Shown one piece after another: positions 22,952-35,000 of a stretch of 64,000 nt of DNA. Both the position numbers and the translations under genes were made by a program. Source of the stretch: Sabellastarte sp. h YS-2021 (lineage: Eukaryota; Annelida; Polychaeta; Sabellida; Sabellidae); assembly GCA_964017235.1 (NCBI GenBank), contig OZ024938.1:57465816-57529815 (forward strand), given 5' to 3'. The notes beneath the pieces are model-generated. The model did not search any database. It saw nothing but the letters and a program-made list of their open reading frames with translations, and had not been told where the DNA came from. The number at the start of each line of letters is the position of its first letter. Positions within the stretch are counted from its first letter, which is position 1.

Positions 22952-23074
22952 TCATACATCATCCTCTGATTCTTTGTTCATTGGGTCACACTCATCTTCC
23001 TCATCATAATCACTTTTACCAACAACCGTGAGGCGCTTCATATCTTCTTTAATTTTTCGCTTGAAAAAGCCACA
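22952..23074 (-). CDS. integrin alpha last coding exon: cytoplasmic tail
   Basis: Encodes residues 938-977: CGFFKRK, then an acidic stretch (DYDEEDECD), ending EDDV and TGA at 22952-22954. GFFKR is the diagnostic membrane-proximal integrin alpha motif. Acceptor CATTTCAG. Confidence 0.97.
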   Translation of the reverse strand, partial: CGFFKRKIKEDMKRLTVVGKSDYDEEDECDPMNKESEDDV

Positions 23075-26000
23075 CTGAAATGAAAAAAAAAGTGTTTTTG
23101 ATTGTTACACCTCGAAAAAATCACTCTGTTCTCTCCACTTTTCACATGCTGAAATTTATTTGGTCATAAATGCAATTTAATAAAACACTTTTGAGTTCAC
23201 AATGGATAGTTGTACATCTGCCTCCATATTATTCTGGTTTTCAGTATTATAACAGGTGAGAAAACTTTGGTAATAGCATTATATTCTGCACTTTACATAG
23301 ATTATACAATACTTAAATCTTAAAGCAAATAGCAAAACCACTATTTGAATATTTTATCACAGTATTTGTCAAATCCTTGTATATTTAGTACCTTTAATGC
23401 TATTGTTATAACTTAACTTGTTTCTAAAAAAATCCATACATTCTCTACAAAAACTGATATACATAAGCAAATTCATCACTAAAATGAATTTTTCACATAT
23501 TTTAATAGCAAGATCCTTAGACCTTTTGTCTAAGTCACACCTTTTTGTGAAGTCACACCTGGATGTGAAGTCCTTCTGGATCCAAAAAGAAACCTCATAT
23601 TATGGTAGTATACAAGTCGCCCCATATAACTCCATACAGCCATTCACCCTTAATCCTATCAGTGTGTAATATTTAATAAGCTCAAGAGAGGACATTACAG
23701 GTTTTTTAAACATTTCAAAAAAGTGGTCTGGAATGCAAATCATATTCTGTTTTGTATCGAACGTATCCTACTCAAAATTAGGGAAGTCTTGACTCACTGA
23801 CTACTTGATGATGGTTAGAATAGTGTTATATATTAGCACCGTTTTTTAATGAATAATTGCTCAATGTAAGAAAATGTGTCAATCCATCAAACACTTCAGG
23901 AACAGCCATGTTTTGTGTATTGTGTAAATCAGGAAGTTCCATAATTTATAGATCTAATATCGCTCACTTCCTGTCTGAAAAAATGCATCAAATTTTGCAA
24001 GAAATTAGCAGATTCAATACATTTTACAGATTAGGGACATGTATTTTTATTTTATATATTTGATGTTTCATTAGTCTTTGATAACATGTGACATAAGATT
24101 TTTGGTATTTCCCTAAATTTGACGGTTATTCGGTACACCGTAGTACTTGGTGATTAGCATTAAATATATGGCGTTGTGACATCCTTACCCAAAAGGGAAT
24201 CACACCAGTGATGCACTACCAAAACACCAAGCAGACCATACTCATTTGTACCTCATGACCCCAGAACAGAAAGGTCTGTTATTTATATATTTGTCTAAAT
24301 TCAGAGTGGAGAAAGTTCATACCATAGAAATACAGAATTTTAAAGAAACATATACATGTATTGAATGTATTAATTTTACAGGAAAAAAATATTTAAAAAT
24401 TATAAGATATGTTTTGCCGTTTTCATGTGATATTGGGATAGCACTGCTCGCAAATAAATATCTGGTATTTTTCATTCAGCCCTGCATAATACTAACCTTA
24501 TACAAGATTACTGCCAACAAGATGAGTAATAGGAGACCAGCCAAAACAGATACAAGGATAATCCACCACTTGACCTTTTTAGTGGATGTCACATCAGATG
24601 CGGATATGTCTGTTGTAATCTGCAATACATACGGGCAGTGAAAATGTAAAAATAAACTATGTCAGGAGTATACGCTTCATATAAAAAATGCAAACATGTA
24701 AACATTGCAGCATATCATTATTAAATAAGAGTCACTATGTTTCTGTCATATCTTTCCATATAGACTAAAGTTATGTTACTATGATTCTGCCATATCTTTC
24801 CATATAGACAAAAGTGATTGTGCATTGAAGATACTATTCTATACTTCTATAGTGCTTAATCTCTGCCAAGGCAGACTCTAAGGCGCAATACCAAGTCCAA
24901 ATTCAATAATCATTATTCCAGAGACATAGCCAAGTCAACACCATGGAGATGCCGGGAAATTTAGATACTAAGGTGGGAAAGCTTTATCAAAGAGATAGGA
25001 TTTTAGTTTTTTCCTGAAAGAGGCAAGAGTTGGAGCAGAACGTACATCATCAAGATGCAACAAAGATAACACAAATAAAACACTTATAATTTGTAATAAA
25101 GCACTGGTCAATTTGGCAGACTAGCTTTAAATGTAAGACAAATCCTAAATTGATACAAACTGAACTTGTTCTTCTGTGGATGAAGTTAATCAGGAATTCT
25201 TTTTACCTGGAATGTGGCATGCTTCAAGTCAACATCTTTAGTTTCATATGGGAGTTCAATGTTGGTTGTGGAGGCAGAAGATGCTACTTGAAGAAATATT
25301 TTCTCTCCATCCATCTAAAACACAAGTCTATAAATTGTGAAGTTCCTTTTAAAGAATGCATGGTTTGTGTTCAGTCAGACAAAGTAACAGCAAACTTGTC
25401 AAGATAATACAAAGCTGGTTTGGATTTGCTTTGCCCCAAAGGGCTAAAGCCATTGTTTGATATTGTCAATCAAATATTTCCTGCAAAGAACCAACTGAAT
25501 ACAGAATTTTGATATTTCAACTGATGTACAGCCAGAAGTTAAGAGAAATGAGGTCAAGAAGGGGCAAAATACTATAAAATTCTAAAGATTATCTATTCTT
25601 GCACTGGCTACAATGATTATCCCATAGATTTGGTCCAACTAATAGATTTCATATCGTTGGTTCTGCCTGGTCCAGGATTGACAGAAATGTAATTTTGGAG
25701 CAAGTTTATGTTCTTTGAGTTACATTTTAAAGTGCTCTGGAAACAAATATTCAATCATATTAGCATATATTAAACAAGAGCCCTCAAAAATACAGATTCC
25801 TGCCATTCTTTGGAAAGAACATTGATTAAGAACTGGTTTCAGATCATTGACAGAACTAGATCAGTTCTATGCTATACCAAGGCCAACCTACTTTGATGTA
25901 ATACATGCAGTACGCTTATCAAGACCTGACAAACAAACAAGTGATCACATAACCTTCTTGGTGGAGGTTAAAATTATCAGTACTGATGTTATAATTAAAT

Positions 26001-29000
26001 AAAGAGACACACTCTACCTCATCAATGGCAGTATGTGACACTCTGCTTTTGATTTCTATCAATGAACTCTCCCCTTTGTCCTGTGCATTGACTGTGCATA
26101 CAATTTCAACACATCCGTTAGATTGGTCCTTGCAGGTCTGAAAAGTAAATAGCAGTCACTCCTAGGGTGGCCCCAAATATTTCTTGGTATGAGGGAGAAA
26201 GGTCCATTATTTATATTAATGTGTAATAAAAATGATTGTAGTTCATTAGGGGCGCAAACACGATGATTTACAAACACAGATACAGTGTGAATCTGCTGGT
26301 CAGAGGAGAGCATTAAAATGACGCTCCACTATTGCTATTCCCACTTATCTTAAGTGGGAATTTAATAGTTAAGATTTACTTTTGACCTTCTTTATTATTT
26401 ATCTCTGGTTTTTAACCTTGTATGTTCTTTTAAACTGTAGCACCCTTTTAAAGTTAAATTCGAATAGCTGAAATAAGAGTTATGCTTCACCAGAACAATA
26501 ATACTTACTATAACATGATTTGTTTCCTTAATTTCTTGTGCAGCTCTTTTAGTTCTTGCCTCGGTACTCTGTAAATAAATTGCAAAAAAATATTTGATAA
26601 TATCTTTCAATTTCAACATCAAGTACTGGAACATAATCTTTACCTCTCTGTTTGCTAGTTTGAATCCAACAAAAGGTAACACAGGACATTCATAAATTTA
26701 TTTAGTGTTTTGTGTCAAGCTCAGTATCTTGTTAGTTATATTGTCATCTGTTATGTTGTGATGGTAGTTGGATGGTCAGAGGAAACCAGAATATACAGTA
26801 GATCAAGGTCCTGTATTCTTAACTGCTGACCAACATCAAGCAACTAACAGCTTTCCCACATGTGGTCAGACTGGGATTCAAATTAACTCTGATCTCAGAG
26901 AGATGCAGAACCACTGTACCACTGTGGCCCGTATGGCATTCATAAAGGCCCTGTTCTGATATTACATTAGTTGTTACCCAGGACAAATCTTTGTCCCAGT
27001 CTGAGTGGTTAAATTGTGTGCATTTTGTGACACACACTCTTATGCCAAGTTCACACCTGGGATTGGGACCTAATGGTCTTGTCTTGTCTGTGGTTTGGCT
27101 CACCTCATATTTGGGTAGGATGCATTTGGTGGGATTTGCATTTGCATAGGACAAAGGAAGAGACTGTCAATCAGAAAGCAAATAATATATAGAAACAACA
27201 ATGGGTAAATATATGACATAGGCATAACTTTATCATCAACTAATATAGGATTCTATTCTTAGCCTAAGTTAAGACTAAAATGAAAAATCTTTCTCTAATA
27301 CTGAGCTTGGTTCATAGTGTTCATAAGTGTATTTGAGATACATACATTGAGTTTGTCTGGGTTGATGTGAGAGCTTGCTTGACACTTCCCATTACAACAG
27401 GATTTATCTCCTCGAAGTACTCTTGGTTCCTCGACTAAGTATAGCAAATTGGAAAATAATTCAGTGTAACTTGGCCAGAAGATTTTCACAGTTGTGCTTT
27501 GTGTTTTGCTATGTCCATTATTCGTGAGCTGAAACACAGACATTTGGAAATGGTTATGACAATGTTCCCATTTCAAACACTTATCATACTAGATAATGAA
27601 GCCATAATGGCTGATTCATACTGCAACACATCTGTAATTACGGATTCCTTGGTTGGTATAAATCAACAGGAGGGTTCATACGGCACCGAAGCTAAACACG
27701 GATCCAGAAATTTGGTTGTGATCTAAAAGAAAATGAAATCTTTTTTTTTCTAATTTTCAACCAGATTTTACAACAAATTAATACAGAGTGATTATATAAT
27801 TCACAAAACTAACTCAGAAAAAGGGCAGGACAAAAATGCTTTATGAGGAGAATGTAAACAGAGTATAAATTTACAGGAGAAGTCAAAGTTTCCAACAATG
27901 TACAGGAGCCATAAAAATATGTACTTAATGCTTCTGTTTACTTGTATTTGTGGGTTTATCTTTCCTCACAGGAAAATGTGTCTTAGGGTTTATACAATTA
28001 GTGAAAAAAAACATTGTTAAGCCCCAAAAATATCAACTGATACAATCAAATTGCCTTAGTGCAATGTATCAGCTGATATTTTCTGGGAACAGCTTGAACT
28101 ATTGCCTGCATGGATAAAATCTGCTCAAATGAAAATTATACTTAGTTCAAACCATACTATGCTGGCCTCACAAGCTATATATGAGCCTAACATGTTTAAC
28201 TCATCGGGCGTTATTTCTGGCTTGATACATTTCTTATTTTTACAGCATCCATTAGGCTTCATAAGTGTACATAAGTTGGGATTTAGATAGGGCCCTTCCA
28301 CCAAAACACAGACAGCATTTCCAGCATGTAGCATTTTAAATAATGTTTCAAAAACCTTCATATGCTAAACTTAAATTTTTACACTGGAGAGGTGAAGGGG
28401 AGTTGGGGGTGGAATGACTATATGGGGTGGCTCAATTTTAAACGTGTACTGCCAACATAGGAGGTCAATTTACAGGGCAATAAGGACAAGGTCATGAACC
28501 AAAATGAGATGATACAACTACACGCAACCATGTGAACAGGCTTTTCAAAACTTCTTCAGTAATTTGTCAGATAGAGACAAGGAATTTATTTGTAATAAGT
28601 GCCCTCTTACCTCATATAAATGGGTGACTGGTGGGCCAAGTTCTTCTAGTGTTTTGGGGTTGGCAGAATAGGCGGATAAATTGTACAGCAGTTCTTTCGG
28701 TGTTGATGCGCTGTAAAAAACAAGCAACATTTAAAATATGGATCAGGATCTTATTTTCCTTTTATACCCAGGTTCCACTGTTACGTGTTTGCTCCCTCGC
28801 CTCTGTAATACTGTAATCCAAAGCTATAAACCAATAGTATTGGTTGTAGGACTTATCTTTTAAGTTGTGAGAGATGGGAGCAACTGTAGCAATCCTAGAT
28901 GCCCATCCTATTTATTAAATGTATTTAAAAACACTTGCGAGTCATTCAGTATTACTATCTCGAGGAGTCACAACTCATAAGCTTCTGAATTATTAGGTTT

Positions 29001-32000
29001 GCCAGTTTGGCATCTACTTACTAGGTATCACATCTGTGGTGGTTTGACTCCCACAACAGGCAAATGCTGCGAGCCCTGTCCCAATATGACCCTGTCTGTT
29101 GAATGGTTTGTAAAGCCTTAGCTTTAACCTATGCTCAAATGACTTTTGGTTTAACTAAGTAATCAATTATACCATGTTTTTCTTATTTTACTTTATTCTA
29201 ACCTCCTTGGATAATTATTTCAACTGATATTAATTTGTCATTTTACATTTTATGTGTTAATATATTGGAATAATAATAATAATGTACCACTAAGTTACAA
29301 TTGTTTTATTTGAATGCTAATATGTGTTAAGACTTCATGAGGCCATTTTGTCTAATCCAGAGACCTAACTCATGGGTTTTGTGATATCAAATGGACATTC
29401 CAAGATAAAATCTTACCCTTGTAATACCATTTCCACTTCTGCAGCTAAATCAATTGATAGTTTGACTTCATTGTTATTACGATTTGAGGGATCTTCTGGA
29501 TTGGTGCTGTCAATAAAGAAATGTATGTTTTATACATACAATTCATACAAATAATTAAGTAAATGAGAATGAATTTAAGTATAATTTACTCACAATGTTA
29601 CTTTGATCTTTCTTAGGCTCCAGCACAGTATAACACTATAGTAACATTGACTTTTTGCAATTGTTCTTTTTGGTTAATTTAAACAAATATCATTCATCTT
29701 CAGTAGTAATTTAGTAGAGACGCTTTTTCAATAGAATACAAGAACATTTGGCATAAACATTACAAAAACATGGAACTACATCCTGCCAAATTTATGAGTA
29801 AAAGTGCAAGGGTAAAATTTCTTCCAATATACTGTATATAAAAGCCAGTTTTACCTGTTGACATTGACTATGACTTCTAGCTTGTCACCCACTCTTGGTA
29901 TATTTCCTATAGATGCTCTCACCGTTAAATGAACCTAGTATATATCACAGATACTATATACTAAACAGCTGATAAAATTTTGTCCAGATAAATCTAATAT
30001 TATGTATTGATGTGATGAGGCTATGCATGGTGGTTATTGTTCTGTGATGAGATTATGTATGTCATAGCTATGATTATTAAATTCGTCAGAAAATGTATAA
30101 ATAGTATAAAAAGTAATCATGTAACACATATAAATCACACAAAGTTTTATCATTTACATATACTTTAATCATATCATATCCATGATAGTCATCCCTGAGA
30201 CCACAACTAGATCCAGGAATTTTTAAAAGATTTTTTTTATCATTGCACTCATAAATATTTATCAGAGGTCTTGGTACAGGTATTTGCTCTCAGTGTGACC
30301 CTATCTGAAAATAAGTCATGCTTAGTAAGCTCTTACTTAATTGGAAGCAAACCATTATGTCTATGTATGTTTCATACTCTGTGTTCTGTACATTCCACCT
30401 TGCGACTGATGGGAACTGATTCTTCATTTTTGTACAATCTATGGTTTTTAGTGTTAACCTACCTCTTGTTTTGCAGGCAATGGGTTTCCCACGTAGCAGA
30501 CTATGACAGTATTAAGAGACTCCACATCCAGATCAGTGCATGACACAGCAGTGACCTGCAGAATTGCAAAGATATCTTTGTAATTGTAGTTATTATTGGC
30601 TAAGTTGGCACCCCTAGGGGATCATTGTGTCAAATTCTAACATGCAGTGCCTGAAAACACACAAAGCCTCGCCCATGGGTAGTGCTGAAAAGAAAAGGCG
30701 AAATGATTCTCATACTTGATGCAGCCTTTCTCCAACAGTTTGAAATTATAAAGAGAGGCTCTTACTGGGGCAATCATCTTGTCTTCCTAGTTCACACTTT
30801 CCTTGCCTTTTGTATATCTATAGTCTATTGTACTGTCACTTTGTGTGTAATAGGTGCAAAATATTTGTGAAAAATAAGGAAACACTTTCTGGAGACTCGG
30901 TCGGTATCTGGTATCTGTATCATCTTTAATTATTCACACAAACATATGGACATGTTTACAATATTCTTGCCCCTTCCCTTCAGGGGGCGAGGGTAAAAAG
31001 ACTCTTGAGCTTACAACTAGCTGGACTGTAGTCTGATAAAGCACATTATTGATCTGGTTGAGAAGTTTCCAACCAGCATTTTGTTTGTTTATCAAAATCA
31101 GGGGCGTAGGAAGCAATTTTTGGTTGGGGGGGAGGAACTATATTGCACACCTGTATCCCCAGACAGGCCATCCCTCAAGCCATAGGCATTCACTGGGTAT
31201 TTTTGTAGCACCCATTTTGTATGATTCACAATTATTAATTATCACAATTAACTAAAGTCTTTTGTTAGGATGTTATGTTATGATGTCTAACAATTTTGGT
31301 TAATTTTACAGAATGTATTGCATGTAGGTAATATACAAATTCAAATGGTCCAATTAAAATATTTTTAAGTTCCTTTACCAAAGGGAATCTTTGTGACGAT
31401 AGTGTGACTGACATTAATCCTAAGTTTCCTCAACCTTGTCCAGGTATAGAAATACATGCAGTCACCTCTGCATTTGAAAGATATTTCTAAGGTCTTGACT
31501 ACATGTTTCCAGAACTTGTGACCTTTCCTTTAAGTGCCGAGCTGATACAAGATCTATTTTTAGCAAGGTTAATCCCCAAACTGAGGGGGGTGTATAATCA
31601 TAGGACTGGGTAGGTCCAATAAACACACAGTAAAGAAAGAAGAGTTTTCTGGGAAAAATCTTATCAGCTGACAAATTGCTATGCTAAACCATTGCTCTGT
31701 GTGAATTTAAAACTACATGTCTAAGCTCTAAATAATTAGCAATACGGTAAATTAAATGTAGAAGATTACTATATATATGATTTTGGTCTGCATAAGTGAA
31801 ACGTTTCACAGAATTTTACAAATCCCATGACAAGTTAAATGAAAATGTTCCTTTTACAAATAATAAAAAATAAATATTTTACAGTTCAAATGGTAGCTTA
31901 CACAATGGTACATGTGAGCAGTAAATAGGGTAAAATTTTAATTTGACCACATATTATTGAGATATCTGTAAAGATTTACATAAACTTCAAAATTGGAGTT

Positions 32001-35000
32001 TAGTTCTATTGCAAAATGTTGGGGCGGGGGGGGGGGGGGGGGGGGGTGAAAAGATATCCCCGCTGCCCCCCCAGTCCCTACGCCTATGCAAAACTGTCCC
32101 CTCTTTTGCTGTTGGCACTTGCTAAGATGTTTTCACATTCTATTTACTTTGTTTTCAGTGTTTGTTGAATTTCTAGAATAAGAATGCAATGATGATTATG
32201 CCTAGTTTTCAACAGATGCACACACACACACTGCCTAAACCCAATATATTCTGAGAAGTAATATGAATTTTGAAAAATGTTTGATCTGGTTTATTTGCAT
32301 GATATCTAGACGTTTGACTGGTGACCTTGACTGCTTAACTCTGTAATAAGGGGTCAGGTACCGTCCACCATTTTGGATAATTGGCCTTCAGAGTTTCACC
32401 TAGCAATAATAAAGAATCCGTTGAATAGTATCAGTCGTATAGTATGACAGTTATAGGGCTTAAAAGTGGTAAAAAGTCAATAAATTGGGTGTCTGTGGGC
32501 ATTTTAGAGAACTTAAGGTGACCTTAAAATTAAGGTTACGGACTTAAAAATTTTACACAGACAAACAATAGAGAGTTTGCGAACAACGTTTTTAATGCCC
32601 ATATCAACTTTCCGCTACGTTACACGTCATTCATTTTTGTGTGTGATGTAATTTCATAAGGTTTTAACTGCACAAGGTTACGTTTTTCACGTGGCAAATG
32701 ACTTCGCCACGTAACTTGTTTCCCTTGTGGATTTATTAATTATTGGAGCAATAAAGTGTGTTATACATGTCAGTACAGAGTTGTTGAGAGACTGTAGATT
32801 ATTTTAGCAACTTTGTCAATTTTTGAAAAATCCAAGTGTACAATGACCAGCCTTTTTTCATCCCCTGATATAAATTTAAAGTAATGAACATAATCCTCCA
32901 AAGTTTTATGTACGTTTGTTTTATAAGCTATTTAACTTGTGGGTTTGTTGGGCCAATAAAGTATGTAATATATATCAGTACACAGTTCATTCGGTACTGT
33001 AGATTATTAAAACCAGTGTATTTATCTTTATTGACTTGTATAATTCCCAATTTATGTAAAAGAAATACTTGTGAAAAACTATTTCAAACGCAGTTTGCAA
33101 ACAAAACTCACCCGAATGGCTTTCTCCTGTACTGATTAATTATGTTGCGTGTTTTTTAGCAAGGAGCATTTGTGAAACGTTGTTCGCAAACTCACTATTG
33201 CATATATTCCCAGGTGAGATTTCAGCCATATCACATCGTTTGACAGCTATGGGGCTTAAAAAGTCCATAAATTGGGTCTCTGTGGGCATTTTAGAGACCT
33301 TACGGTGACCTTAAAATTAAAGCTACAGACTTTAAACTTTTCCAGACAAGGATTACATGTAGCAAATATACCTACTACAGTTTGATATTTGTCAGACTTA
33401 CTATTTTAAAGTTACAATGCAAAATATGTGAAAAATGTTGAAAAAATGTCTAAGTATGGTCTTTATGGGCCTCTAAGACAATTTTAACCTTAACATAAAG
33501 TCTTGATGTTTGGCATATGTAAGTAGAATATATTAATATGTTTCCAGGTAAAACTTGAGCCAGATGAGCCACATAGTGTGTGACCTAGAGGAAATTAAGT
33601 GGACAAAAGTCAAATTTCTGACCTTAAGGTGGCCATAACTTCTTTAATATTGGGAGTTTAAGATCACCTTGAAATAGGGTTCCTCTCCTGACTCAAATAC
33701 ATGTGTGTGTGCCAAGTCTGAATCAAATCCATGAAAGCGTGTTTGAGTTGTGACGCGAGTTGGTGGTGGTGGCGTGACAAACCAATATATCCCATGCTTT
33801 TGTCTGGGGATATAATTATGCATTCTTTCTGCTATCCATGGCTGGTACATGCTCGGTCAGAGCCCATAAAAAAGCAGTTAAAATGCAGAGAACTGTTTCA
33901 TGGATATTTAACACCACCTCAAGATGTGCAAAAGAATGCATCATTAATAGGTGAAGGTTGTCAGAGGCAATACCAGTCCCTTTATTTTGACTGGGGTCTC
34001 GTCTATCCAAAAATGATTTAAGCTTAAAATTTTTCCAATGACAGAACTTTTGCAAGTCTCAGGTAAAAGCAGATGTTTCAGGCCAAGAATCATTGAAGAT
34101 ATTCGATGTCTTCAGCATAAGGTCCTATGAAGTATGGTCCTATGGACACTTCAAGTATTCTCACTTTATGAATCTAGCAGGAACCCTCCACACCACAAGA
34201 GACATTGCTGAGGAGCTGTACCAATACGACCCTGGCTGTTGAACAGGATATAAAACCCCAACTTTGACCTTTAACCATTGGAACCCCCACCTTTCACTCA
34301 TGTATTAACCTGGTATTTTCCCTTAGTGGAAAATAAAAATTGTATATTATTTGACAATGTTAAAATTTTACTTAAGTTTGATATCCTTTAAGTTTACCAA
34401 ATATTTGCATTTCAAACTTTAAAAATGGGCAGAATACTTACTGATTTTTCCACTTTGACATTGATGTAACTGATACCTCTTGGGAACTCTATAAATATTT
34501 TTGTTTCAAAGCTATCTTCTTCCTCATTTACGACATACAGGCGAAGTTCATATTCAGTCTCTTTTCCGTATGTGATTTTGTCTAATGATCTTCAATAGGA
34601 AAAATACCCAAATGACAAATATAAACAAAGACAAAAATGTGGTATATAAAAGAATCATTAAAGAATCCTGAGCACACTGCTCGATGCTATAAATTGGTAC
34701 AACTTGATCAAAAGTGCAATATTTCTTTGGAATAACTAGCCTTGCAATAGGCATTAATATATATAGTATACGCACAATTTTTTATTGCATTATAATTATT
34801 TTTATAATGTTCTCATTTACTTATTTAACTTAGCTAGCCGAGGAGTCTCCCAGGTTAGAAAGGCCTCTAATACAGTGTGCATAAAGGCAAAACTATTTAA
34901 CGCAATTATTGTTCAGACAGCCTAGAAGGCTAGGCTATGGAATAACTTGGATTTATATTGATTAAAATATGAATAAACACAATTGCAATCTATAAATAGA

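Noticed and set aside
24246..24641. 131-codon plus-strand frame
   Set aside because: It overlaps the transmembrane exon of the integrin gene in antisense and is AT-rich chance reading.
27590..27740. Possible integrin exon with a TTTTAG acceptor on the minus strand
   Set aside because: Every frame meets a stop and the flanking exons join directly: GPPVTHLYE (28611-28710) reads straight into LTNNGHSKT (27346-27528), which is the expected integrin sequence.
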